A stretch of 64,000 nt of DNA from Zygnema cylindricum. Its lineage: Eukaryota > Streptophyta > Zygnematophyceae > Zygnematales > Zygnemataceae. Both the position numbers and the translations under genes were made by a program. Positions 28,067-38,748 of the stretch are shown in pieces. The stretch is from NCBI GenBank assembly GCA_037447655.1, contig JBBHKE010002320.1:214001-278000 (forward strand), given 5' to 3'. The notes under the pieces are model-generated. The model was not told where the DNA came from and did no database searches. It saw only the letters and a list, made by a program, of their open reading frames with translations. Within the stretch, counting starts at the first letter, position 1; every line of letters begins with the position of its first letter.

Positions 28067-28793
28067 AGGGTGAACCTCCATCAAGCAAAAAGTGAGGTTC
28101 ATTACTAGAAAAAATCCATTTTTGTACAACTCATTTTCATATATGGCCGTACTATTATTTTTGTTTTTAATAAAACATTATTACCGAAGATTCGTCAAGA
28201 TTCTCCAAACTTTTGGGCGACAACCACCACCGTCCGATTATATGTTTTCGAAGCAAGCTGTTACTTTATCGAGTGTCTAGTTAGAGAAGACTAACTAGAC
28301 ATTGGACGTGTAAAAGTTGAACGCGTGGATTGGTCACGTGTAATCCAAGATAAAAACCCTACATGTGGCACACGCCACGCGCCTTCGGACAAGCGAGAAT
28401 CAAATCTTAAGGAAAACCACGAGAAAATCTTTGTCGAAGAATGTGCCGTGACGCCGCCTCCACCATCCGTTGACATCCGGAATCTGCAGCGCCGTGACGA
28501 AACACGAACGTCAAAACAATGACAAAAAGGACAAAACATGAACGTACAAATTGTACATTAATGTAATTTAATTTTGCGACTGGTTCTACGCATACGAGTT
28601 CAAATATTATGCTTTTGGAATCTTTGACATGCTCGCTGTCAGAACATGAACCTACGTGCATCCAATCGAGAAAAAGCACGTACACGATAAATATCTTCTT
28701 GCTGACACGACCTGATGGAGAAGTGAACGAAATAATACTACAAGTAAACGTATCCGTACGATTACTGTCGAGGCCTGATGGAGAAGAGGCCTA
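28067..28793. mobile_element. Hairpin-bearing element, copy B
   Basis: Begins AGGGTGAACCTCCATCAAGC and ends near GATGGAGAAGAGGCCT. It aligns with copy A over its whole length at what looks like about 75-80% identity (by eye). A B-specific insert lies around 28345-28375. No protein signature. Confidence 0.7.
28272..28303. repeat. Central hairpin of copy B
   Basis: TGTCTAGTTAG (28274-28284), loop AGAAGA, CTAACTAGACA: 11 perfect pairs at the same place in the element as the unrelated hairpin of copy A. Confidence 0.85.
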
Positions 28794-28819
28794 AACATTA
28801 GATTGAGTAGAATTTAAAA

Positions 28820-29135
28820 ATTGGTTACTTTATGGTATACTGCTTCGCGCGGAGAGTAGACAGCCGGTACAGGTCGAAACGAGGAGAACTCGCGGAGGGT
28901 CGAGGAGAATTACGCCGGCCGCGGGATAACCTCGCGGAGACTCCCGCGGATGCCGGTTCGACACATTTCGAATTGGCCCGCGAAGACGTCACCGGGCCAG
29001 GTATACCTGTATTAGCTGGCGGCGTACGACGTCTCGCGGGAGGACGCAACCAGATAAATAGCCCGTTCAGCGACGGCCGATGTTAAAATGCTTCAATTTT
29101 TTTAAAGCGCTTCAATTTTATGTAAAGCAACCAAT
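28820..29135. mobile_element. GC-rich core between short terminal inverted repeats
   Basis: TTGGTTACTTTA at the left and TAAAGCAACCAA at the right are inverted repeats with one mismatch, followed inward by a GCTTCG/CGCTTC pair. The 240-base interior is clearly GC-rich while everything around it is AT-rich. Open frames of 84 (plus) and 74 (minus) codons cross it but resemble no family I know. Confidence 0.55.
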
Positions 29136-29329
29136 TATTCCTCCCCTTAAAAAAATAATGAAATATAACACTAAGAAAACAAAATGTTGTCATTACCCTA
29201 TTACTCCGACCCCATTACCGATACGATTTTAATTTCATGACAGTTTACCACTTAGGGCGTTTAAACCTCATTACCGATACAATTATTTTAATTAGTCTGT
29301 TTATTAATCTATTTAGTCGAATTAAATTA

Positions 29330-29507
29330 ATCTCTCGTTCAATTTTTGCAACATTTTAATATACATTACAATACAATATAATATAACAATATATAATAAG
29401 ATATAATATAATAAAATGAAATTTAATATATATAACATATAATATAGTGATAACATATAATATACACTAAATATGATATAAATTAACAAACACATATATA
29501 TACATAT

Positions 29508-29561
<54 letters not shown>

Positions 29562-29912
29562 GTATATTTATATATATATGTATGTATGTATGTATATATA
29601 TATATATATGTGTGTGTTTTTATGTATGTATGTATGTATGTATGTATGTATGTATGTATATATGTATGCATGCATGCATGCATGTATGTATTTATGTATG
29701 TTTGTATGTATGTTTGTATGTATGTATGTATGTATGTATGTATGTATGTATGTATGTATGTATGTATGTATGTATGTATGTATGTATGTATGTATGTATG
29801 TATGTATGTATGCATGTATGTATGTATGTATGTATGTATGTATGTATGTATGTATGTATGTATGTATGTATGTATGTATGTATGTATGTATGTATGTATG
29901 TGTGTATATATA

Positions 29913-29947
<35 letters not shown>

Positions 29948-29960
29948 GACATAAATACAC
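29330..29960. repeat. TATG microsatellite with TA/CA flanks
   Basis: 29579-29905 is mostly (TATG)n with ATGC and TTTG variants; TA and CA dinucleotide runs lie on both sides. The MYVC/HTYI frames here are artefacts. Confidence 0.97.
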
Positions 29961-31190
29961 ATTAATTACGTACATAATTTTGTAATAATTTTAAACAACA
30001 TTGTGTAGAAAAGCATTTGAAAAAAAAACATACAAAATCTAATAATTAGTTATACGTTACTTTTGTTTTCCTTTAACATACCTCAAACGAACGATTTATA
30101 ATTTAACTTCAAGCAAGACATTAATCGCTTTTTAGCCTTTTTTTGGTTTACATTGTGTAAAAAAAAATTCACAATTACACTCTAGTAATTTAAGTTGTTG
30201 TGTAAACGTAATAAATATGTAGTTTTTCATTTCAAAATGTACGAAATGCCAATATCGAACAAACAAAGCGCAAACTATTTACATCTACAATTAGTGCGTA
30301 CATACAAAATCGAAGGTAACATGAGAAAACATTAAATAAAAACGAATGTTGAATGATAACTATAATAAATGCTTTGTAAAAAATAAATATAAACGTTCCT
30401 TTTAACAAACATTGAAAACTACACATTCCATTTTAACAAACAAGTTACGCAATTAGGTTTATTAAACTTTCATCGATACATACCGAAAAAATAAACAAAA
30501 AGTAATTTGTAATATGCAACAAAGCATACGCGTATAAACACAGTTTCGTTTAACAAAAACAAAAAAAAATGTCATTTTCTTGATAAAAAAATAACAATAA
30601 TAATAAATAAACCAATAATATGTTAATGATAGAAACGATGCAACATAAGTTTCAAAGTAAAACTCATAAAAATAAAATGGACAAATAACACGAAACTAAT
30701 ATGACATCAATGGAAAAGACAAAACAAAAAAGACAAAGAACAAATAATGAAAACAAAAAAAAGATGGAATTTTTTCGTTTGGAAACAAAATTACAAGGTG
30801 AATTACTATTACTGTCATTAACATTAAGTTGACGTTCCCAAATTTGGACCCACGAACCCAAAATAGAATTAATAATTATATTTTTTTCTTTATGCTATTA
30901 TATGTAAAGTGTACTCAATGTCAACGACTATAATTTGGGCAATTTGAAATAGTGTAGTGTACACATGTGCCAACACATACTATTTGTTTTGTTTTTAAGT
31001 ACGAACCTACAAAAAAAGTGTCAAATAATGATGTAGAGACGGGAAAATGAGTCGCGTTGTTTTGAGAAAGCACCCCCAAATTCGATAACAGTAATAAAGA
31101 CGCGAAAACATAACGCCAACTTGTTCTCACATGTTCAAGCATCGACTATGTGGACACAACCTATAGCGGCTACACTATAGGAACGTGTAT
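29961..31190. other. Very AT-rich stretch, nothing recognised
   Basis: No ORF, repeat partner or RNA gene was identified. Confidence 0.3.
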
Positions 31191-31330
31191 CAAAATTAGT
31201 GTTACATGTATAAATTAGCGTTATTGTTTTGTTTGCATTAGGCTCTTATAACATTAAATAGGGTTAATAACACTAATTGTTCCTTCACACGAGTTATTTT
31301 TGATAATTAATAGCGATTCATGGTTTAAGT
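31191..31330. repeat. Fragment of a MITE with CTATTAG-type ends
   Basis: ATTAGTGTTACA at one side, and GGTTAATAACACTAATTG with TAATAGCGATTCATGG at the other, recall the ends of families 1 and 3. Confidence 0.35.
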
Positions 31331-31404
31331 TTGAAAATTTAACATGTATTTTATATACTCTATTAATATAATTTGCGTTCGAGCGTACGTGTATTAATAT
31401 TCAT

Positions 31405-31420
31405 GTACGCTCGAGCGTAC
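31405..31420. repeat. 16-bp perfect palindrome
   Basis: GTACGCTCGAGCGTAC equals its own reverse complement; a near copy (GCGTTCGAGCGTACG) lies 30 bases upstream. Confidence 0.9.
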
Positions 31421-31500
31421 TAAATGTCGTTAGAAGTGTTAGTCGACGTCATATTTCCGTACGTTTGAAAACAGATGTTATAAAATTGAAGTACATTTTG

Positions 31501-31640
31501 GGGGAGAGTTAATCTACATCACGAGCGTACGGAATTTTGCGCGGAGAGTTAATCTACATTGGAGAGTACGGAATTCAATATAACCACGTACGGACATCCG
31601 CAAGGAGAGTTAATCTACATTGAGAAGTACGGAATTCCAC
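31501..31640. repeat. Three irregular repeats of GGAGAGTTAATCTACAT
   Basis: Units at 31503, 31542 and 31603, each followed by AGTACGGAATT or CGTACGGAATT. The uneven spacing (39 and 61) rules out a CRISPR array. Confidence 0.8.
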
Positions 31641-32029
31641 TTTCGACCGTACGAAAATCGATTAATAACGCTACAATTGGGACTGTTAATCGTACACGCA
31701 GATTTGTGTTGTACTTTTCAAAATTTGAATGTACATAACTTCTCCGCTTTCAAAATACTTTCTCCTCCTTTCAAAATACTCGTTCAATTTTGACTCTAAG
31801 ATATTTTTGTACTCTCCGCGTATGCTCCTCATTTCACGTATCGTATAAAAAAAAATTTCGCCTGCGGCGCCAAACGATACGACAATATGACTGTACATGT
31901 TTTTTTTTGTTTTTAATGTCATATGTCAGTGTTCTCACGATAATAGGACTGTACTTTATTTTTTTTGTTTTCGATGTCATACGTGAGTGTTCTCACGTGA
32001 CGCGCGGCTCAGATTGTTCGACGGATTAA

Positions 32030-33225
32030 ATGGTACACCGTGAATCGCTATTAGCGTAATGAAATAGATAGCGTAATGAAACAATTAGCGTACTTTACGG
32101 TAAATTGTGTTTTTTCGGGTACACCATGATACTAATTTATCATGTACTCTAATTTGTAGCGAATGCTCTATATGGGAACGCTGTAAGTATGAACACTTGG
32201 TTTTTTTTTTTTTTTTTTGTCCATCTGACCTAATCAGCGAGGAGACTCCCAAAAAAAAATTCTCCGCGCTTCGCGCGATTTTTTTGTCCTTATCAATAAC
32301 TGGGAGGGATTTACATTGCCCGGGCAAAATCCTCCTCGAAGGTCTCCGCCGCCCGCCAAATGTGCCCTCCCCCCAATGTCGAATACCACTACGGTATTTA
32401 TACTTATATTAATTAATGTTCCCGATCTTTCCGGTGTTAACAGGCATTGATAGCTAATCAACACGATCTTTACTGTATGCGTATCGAGCAAGCCTCCATA
32501 CATTTGCGGGAGCTTTGGCACCTCACGAGACTTGTCGCGCACACCCAAAGGTTGTAATCGGGTCTTTAAAATATGATTTATGTGTGTAGGGTCATTTTTT
32601 TCTGTTTTTTTTAATAAAAATACAAAAGCATACGTTCTCGGGGAGAAAGCGGGAGGCAAGGGCGACGTGGACCCGTTCCCCGTGCGCGAAACGTCCCGAA
32701 AAGTTGCAATATTGAGTACTCCACGAATCGTAACTACAGTTATGTACGCTAATTCCGTCACCCCAAATTTTGACTCTATTACCATAAATAAAGTAAATTA
32801 TTCTAAGTTATTTTTTACATTATTTAAGAATTTTTTTGAATGAGCGCTAGTAACTATAATAAAGTGTCGTTTTAGATAGTGTGGCGTACGGTCGGTGTCT
32901 GATCGTGCAAAATTGTACTTTATTAAGTGAAAGAGTGCTTGATTTAACACATACCGTTATCATGTAACTGCGTTTTAACAAAATGCGTAGTGTAATTGTC
33001 ATAATGACGTGAAACTGTACGTTTTATCAGGTTTTGTTTTTATACCTAATTTACAGTAGATATATTCATCGCCCAAATTGACGTCCAAATTAGAGTTATT
33101 GATAAATTAGAGTATTTTTTTTTTAAAGGGTTGATTACCCAAAACAGAGTTAATAACTCTAATTATGTTTTTTTCTTTTTTTTACTTTAATTATTTCTTT
33201 ACTCTAATTACGATTTGCGGTGTAC
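32030..33225. other. Stretch with MITE-end fragments and one unexplained open frame
   Basis: GGTACACCGTGAATCGCTATTAG at 32032 and TTACGATTTGCGGTGTACTG near 33205 are MITE ends. The minus-strand frame 32234-32785 (183 codons) is open but shows no domain, and a poly-T run (32201-32219) and repeats overlap it. Confidence 0.35.
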
Positions 33226-33239
33226 TGTAGTGGAACGTA

Positions 33240-33385
33240 CTTACGAAACCTTCAATCTTTTGCCTACCCGGCCTTACCCGATTTGTTTTTTTTGAATCAC
33301 CCGGCCGAATCCAGCCGGCCCCCAGAATTTGGCACCCGAATCCGTTCCGGATCCGACGCGGCCGGTCGTGTACGGATTGTGTACG
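33240..33385 (-). repeat. Fragment of the hAT-type MITE family
   Basis: TTTGGCACCCGAATCCGTTC, then GATCCGACGCGGCCGGTCG, matches 22908-22950; both ends are missing. Confidence 0.6.
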
Positions 33386-33498
33386 GATTGGGGTACTCGA
33401 TTGCGAACGTTGATAACGTGTTATGTCACTATGAAAGTTTATAACTTTTGTATCGAGGAGTATCGAAATGAACTACAATTCACTACACTATAGTATTG

Positions 33499-33776
33499 CA
33501 GAGGTCGCAAACGGTCAACCGAAACCGTGACCGACCGTTAACCGACCGCCCGCGCCAGATCCAGAACGGATTTGGTTGCCAAATTTAAGGGGGTCGGGCG
33601 GTTACGTTCGGTTGATTCACCAGGAAAAAAAAAGTCAGTTACGGTCGGTCAACCAAAAAACAAAAAAAAATGAAAAATTTGTACTGTCCCTATAATCCAA
33701 CATTCTTGTACTTTATACCCATTGGTAACGTGGAAGAACAAGACATTATGATTAGTGTCGCAAATTTGACATGCTA
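33499..33776 (+). mobile_element. hAT-type MITE, second copy
   Basis: Starts CAGAGGTCGCAAACGGTCAACC (inverted relative to 22533-22992) and runs to GTGTCGCAAATTTGAC, where the copy at 56062 also ends. The expected 8-bp duplication is not visible, so one end is probably altered. A separate AGGGTGAAGTTCCATCAT end of the hairpin family follows at 33798. Confidence 0.6.
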
Positions 33777-34029
33777 CTGTAAACCGCGAATTGTACTTAG
33801 GGTGAAGTTCCATCATACGTTTCATTTGCTGTCGACGGACGAGAGTTATGCGAACGACTTTTTTCGATGTGATTGGTTTTTTGTTTAGTGCCATTTTACG
33901 TGCGAGCGCGATTTTATTAAATCATTTTTTGTACCTTTTTACTTATAAAAGTACAATTCTGCACGGTCGAACGTTGTCTATACTCCACACTATTTAAAAC
34001 GAACATATATTATAATTTGTTACGCTAAA

Positions 34030-34149
34030 TAAACCTTACCTTGAATAGCATAATGAAAATTTTTTAATCATTTACTCTATTTAAGGTGATAGAGTCAAAA
34101 TTTAGGGCGACCAAATTAGCGTTATTTATTCTAATTACGATTCACGGTG
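34030..34149 (+). repeat. Right half of a family-3 MITE
   Basis: TTTACTCTATTTAAG, GGGCGACCAAATTAGCGTTA and TTACGATTCACGGTGTA correspond to 22340-22423. The hAT element starts directly after it. Confidence 0.5.
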
Positions 34150-35476
34150 TAGTAACACTATTCATTTCGCAAATCTTAGGGAACGCCACAAATCGTAATT
34201 ATTGGCTTATTCATACATCGTACATTATTTTAAAGTACTAATTATGCATTTTATATCGTGTTTCCACAAATATATCATATTATTGTGTCAATGTCATGCG
34301 ACATGTAGTAATAATTGGTTAATAAATCAGTGAAAATCAAACTATTACGTCAATTTCCCACGACTAATCCTAATTATTGGCTTACTCACATGTGTCAAAC
34401 AATAAATCGATAAATTGAATTGCTATTTAAGTTAGAGAAACTCGACCACAATTCAAACAAAACTTAGTCATACACTAAAAAGGAGAAAAGCATCCTCGCT
34501 TCCCTTAAAACCACAATCCAAAATGAACTTCAAAAATCAAAAGATGGTGATATTGCTCAGTATTACCTAATAGAAGAAAGCAGGGCCACTTCAAATCGTT
34601 GGAAAAAAATTGAAAATGTCTATGAAGTTAAAACATCAAACAAATACATGGTAAAGGGGGCACGTTTGTGGCTTGTAATACATGTTTCATAGTTTATCAA
34701 TACAAGTCAGCAAAATGTACTTCAACAATCAACACTCACACATGTTTAGATTTGGCCGACATAAATAATTCAAGGGAACTTTTTTGTAAGTTTCTTTCAA
34801 AAACGGAGGCGAAAAAAATTGATAACAACATTTTTGTCGCATTCACAACCGATCTTTGGGCCGAGACAATAAAAAAAACCTTATTCATACCAGTAACCGC
34901 TCATTTTATTGACAAATAATTTAAACTTCATGCACGGACGCTTCAAGTCATCATTTTCCGGAGGAAAATCACACCGCGGAAAATGTTTTAACAACTTTCA
35001 AAAATTGTTTAACCAATTTTCAAATGTCAAATTTTGATCTCTGCGTTGCCGTGACTGATAGTGGCTCCAACATGTTTGCGAAAGAAGGTCTACCGAGTAT
35101 GTTTACTTGGATACTTTGCGCGGACCATAAAATTGTTACAATTGTGGCAACGATCTTGAATAAGAGCGTAACTTCCAAAAAAGGCAAATACGATGTGGAA
35201 GTTCTTGATTTTTTTGATCTAATTGACGCGTGTAGATCGTTGGTTATACCTTTCAAACATAGTAATTTACAAAATCTTTTGAAAACCACTTTAAAACAAG
35301 AAAACGCAACGCGGTGGACTTCTTTGCTCCGAATGCTTAAGAGGATTTACGATGCATTCAATGAGATAGGACCAATCGCTCAAGCAAAAAATAAATTGAT
35401 ACTTTTTGCTTGTATCGATAAGACCCACTTTACCGAACTTGTACGATTTTTAGAAAGGTTTAAAGAAGCGACCCTA
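34150..35476 (+). pseudogene. hAT transposase, copy 1 (5' half, truncated by an LTR element)
   Basis: The element begins TAGTAACACTATTCATTTC, matching in inverted form the end of copy 2 at 55060. Frames around 34550-34760 give a BED-type zinc finger (W-x2-I, then CNTC and a TSTINTHTC end, with a frameshift). 34770-34919 has NNIFVAFTTDLWA. 35024-35476 gives the catalytic region CVAVTDSGSNMFAKEGLP, with WILCADHKI, then RWTSLLRMLKRI. The C-terminal dimerisation region is absent because the gag-only LTR element starts inside the gene at 35477. Frameshifts and stops also occur before that point. Identification as hAT is firm; the ends are inferred from copy 2. Confidence 0.75.
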
Positions 35477-36770
35477 TGTTGTGATTTAAAAACTTTAGTA
35501 CTCAGTAGATGGGTCAGTGAGAGAGGGTTTAGTACTTAGAATATTTTTTGGTATACACACTTTAGTACTGACCCCTAATAGTGTTACAACAATATAAGGA
35601 CAAAAGAGTGTACTGTACTTTTACAAGGACACGCGTCAGCAGATGAGGATTTGAAGGTATTTCTGAATGGCGCCGACACTCACATACACGCGTCTAACAT
35701 CGAGCGAGCAGATTTGCAGAATCGAACGGATATAGTTTGGACCGGTCATCCGGTAAAATTACTGTACGGTTTCGGGATTGAACGTTGACTCGAATCTTGT
35801 CGACGGACGCGATTCGCGCGGGACCACAAGTGACGAAGCACGTCGTACACACTCAGGTGCTTCGTACCGCACAACAACTGTCGGTTGGACTTATGTGAAC
35901 AATACTGACTAAGCATCAATTCATAATGGGACCACAAATAATGATTTGGACGCGTGTCGTCTATCGCGAAGATCTAATTTACATCCTACGACGATCCGTG
36001 AATTCAGAATCTACCAGTACGGATGCCTACAGTAATCTGGACGGATTCGCCAATTGCTGACTAAGCAAGTGGCACAATGAATGTACGGCCACTATCTGTA
36101 AATATCTGAAACAACATTAATTTGTATGTAGCAAATTAGTTTTTAGTGTTACATTACTAAAATAGGATAAAAGTTACAATTAGGGTTTTGGACGTACTTC
36201 CAGTACAGTAGACGTACCGTTGACGTACAGTGACTTTATTAGTGTATAGTACCTAGTTACACGTGTAGTTCCTTGATTAGTGTAGGAATCAGTAGATGAC
36301 TCTATGAGTATAAATTGTAGGACTTAGTTTTATTTTGATTATCAGCTGGATTTATCAAAGTAATGGCAAACTGTTTTTCTGCATCTTTGACCTGTCAGTG
36401 TGATCACTCTGATTGATATCTGGGTATGAAACTTTGTGTGTATGTTCTATGATATAGAAAATATATGTCTGTGTAGTTTCATTCTGTTCTGCTATTTCTG
36501 TAGAATTCTGTGAGAGATTTAATTGGTTAGTTTGATAAGCTGTCAGCTATTTTTAGGAAACTCTCGAGCTCATAACTTTTGGATTCCTTTGTGGATCAGT
36601 CTGTAATTTTGGGAAGTTATAGTGTCTAGTATATAATGCATATTGGTGCAGTCTGAGGTGATTCTGTATATTGTGGATTAATCTTTGTTGTCTGAAACAC
36701 AGCTGGTTTGGGGTAGTCTGTGGGTGTCTTTCCATGAGTAATCCATGGGTGAAATAGGCCATGGACAACA
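35477..36770 (+). repeat. 5' LTR of the gag-only element
   Basis: TGTTGTG...GGACAACA, 1294 bp, paired with 38749-40041. The TATAAATTG-type sequence at 36310 is a plausible core promoter position but is not proven. Confidence 0.85.
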
Positions 36771-36784
36771 GGTTATGGGCCCAC
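36771..36784 (+). promoter_or_regulatory. Primer-binding site complementary to the initiator tRNA-Met anticodon arm
   Basis: GGTTATGGGCCCAC lies directly after the 5' LTR. It is complementary to GTGGGCCCATAACC, the anticodon-arm sequence of plant initiator tRNA-Met. Use of an internal tRNA half as primer is known for Drosophila copia. Confidence 0.7.
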
Positions 36785-36834
36785 ACCCATGGCTACCCAT
36801 ATTTGATGGATCTAACTATTACTAATGGAAGTGT

Positions 36835-37490
36835 ATGCTCGAGAGCTACTTCGAGGTTATGGAGCTAAGTGATGTAGTGGATGGGACTTTGGCCGAAACA
36901 TCAAGTGGATGGGAGACAAAGAACCGTGAGTGTCTAAGGGTTATCAAGAATTCCTTGACAGAGAAACTGGTAATGATATACCTTAAGATGAAAAATGCAG
37001 CTGAACTATGGAAATGTCTAGAATGTAGGTATTCAGAAACTTCTTTGTATCATTGGTTTAGTAGCGCTACTAAACTTTTTGAATATAAGTATGTAGGCGG
37101 AAGCATGGTGGAGTATTGTATTGGTATAGAAAGATTATTTGTAGAAAATGCTTAAGCAAGAGGAAGCTTTACAGATGCACAACAAGTTGTCTTATTAATG
37201 AGAGGCTTACCTAGTGACTATAGAAATGCATCAAATAGACTCACTCAAATTGATAAAAAGGATTGGAACTCAAGCATGGGAATCCGCATAGTGTTAGATG
37301 AAGAAGATAGTAAAAAGGTCTTTGAAAGTAATATGGAGGTTTCTAAGTCACAGTTTCAGAAAATTAGAGGTAACAGTATGTTCGAAAATGGACCTAAAAA
37401 TTGTTTTTATTGTAATGATTTAGGACATACCTTCAGGGTATGTCCATCATGTAAAAGTGCATGTGTCACAGGAAAATTCAGAGATGGATG
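36835..37490 (+). CDS. Gag polyprotein, copia type, with CCHC zinc knuckle (one stop codon)
   Basis: 36835-37155 encodes a UBN2-like Gag N-terminal half (YFEVMELSDVVDGT, then EKLVMIYLKMKNAAELWKCL). A TAA at 37153 interrupts it, and the frame resumes with MRGLPSDYRNASNRL at 37198. The zinc knuckle CFYCNDLGHTFRVC (C-x2-C-x4-H-x4-C) is at about 37408-37450. Gag packages the element RNA. The stop could be a single-base decay or a readthrough signal; decay is simpler. Confidence 0.65.
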
Positions 37491-38097
37491 GGACAACAAC
37501 CAAGTTCATCCCTCAACAAGGAGGGAAACAAGTGCGTTTATGAGTGAGGAACAAGACTTGACCGATGACAAAAGACTTTCACCTTCTGTTGATGAATTTG
37601 TTTACTTACCGACTGTCTATCTTTTTCGGAATATGGTGAAAGAGGAAGCAAAGGGAAAGTTTGTTGCCACAGAAAATGGAGTGGAGGAAGAGGTAATAGA
37701 AAAGGATTTGTCTACTGTCAATGATGGCAGATTGGTAAGTGACACAAACTTACGAAAAGAAAGGGTTACCGAAATAGGAGGAGTTGAAGGGAGTGAAGGG
37801 CACCTGAAAGTAGAAGTGGAAGGAACTGAAAATAGTGTGGTTATCAAAGATAGTGTGGAGAAAGAAGAGAGTGAAAAAGACTTGGTGTTTGTGAGTCTTT
37901 CTTGTGATAAATTAGTGTGTGAAAATGACTTACAAGGAGATGAGATTCTTGAAGAAAGGGGAGTAAAAGATAGTGAAGTACACTTAACATTGGATGTAGA
38001 ATATTCTTTAGACATAGAGAAAACTGAACTGAAAACAAAACCTAGAGAAGGGCAAAGAGAAGAGGAGGAGAAAAGTAGAGTAAGAAAGGAAGTTTAG
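37491..38097 (+). CDS. Acidic, charged C-terminal extension of Gag, function unknown
   Basis: The frame continues from the zinc knuckle for about 200 residues rich in Glu, Lys, Val and Ser (for example GVEEEVIEKDLSTVNDG, RERGVKDSEVHLTLDVE-like runs) to a stop at 38095. Two half-repeats share E-V-E-G/K-D-S-V patterns. No protease motif D-S/T-G is present. It replaces the pol region. Confidence 0.5.
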
Positions 38098-38737
38098 GAG
38101 AGCGGAAAAAGTCATAAAATTGGAGGAATATGGAAAATAAGGAAAATTACTAGGAAGAGGAAAGAGCAACTAAATGAAAAGGGGATCAGAATGGAAATTT
38201 TTAAAATATATACACTTAAGGGGAGTGGCAGATCTACGGGAAAATACCAAAAATTTGTGAGGAAATCATCACGTTATAGGGGTAATGGGAAGACAAACCA
38301 TGGCAGAAATTTAAACTCTATGAGGAGACCAGAATGTTGCAAGAGATCAAGAAGAAGATATAGATTAAGGAGGACCAGCTGGAGAAGAAACCAGCTCCAT
38401 AGAAAACCACACAAAGGACCAGAAAAAGGCATTTTTGAAGTGGAAAACCGACACCTTCAAAGGGAAAATTCATTGTTTAAACGGATTATACATTGGAGTG
38501 ACTGGTATGGTGAATAAAAATCTGACAAAATCTTCGAGTTACCACTATATGATTGCTTAAAACTAAAACATCCAAAACTTAGGAGGAGTGTTGTTTTTGT
38601 AAAGTTTTGGGATATTTAGGAGTGAAGGTTCTGAGAGGGAATTTTCGACCTTTTAATATATTCCTTATCCTTGCTTTAGAATATACCTGAATTACGGTAG
38701 ATAGTTCTGTAAACTGAGTGAAGTACTGAGTCTAAAG
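38098..38737 (+). other. 3' non-coding part of the gag-only element
   Basis: A basic frame at 38191-38517 lacks domains. A second polypurine-like motif (AGGAGGAGTGTTG, 38581-38593) lies about 155 bases before the true one, as if an older LTR start were kept. Confidence 0.4.
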
Positions 38738-38748
38738 TTTTAGGGGAG
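38738..38748 (+). promoter_or_regulatory. Polypurine tract of the gag-only element
   Basis: TTTTAGGGGAG immediately before the 3' LTR start TGTTGTG. Confidence 0.75.

Noticed and set aside
29483-29975. Overlapping frames of Thr-Tyr-Ile-His and Met-Tyr-Val-Cys repeats
   Set aside because: Products of the TATG microsatellite, open in nearly all frames.
31503-31640. Direct repeats considered as a CRISPR array
   Set aside because: Only three units, uneven spacing, eukaryotic nuclear context.
32234-32785. 183-codon minus-strand ORF
   Set aside because: No domain or splice partner; it overlaps repeat-derived and homopolymer sequence.
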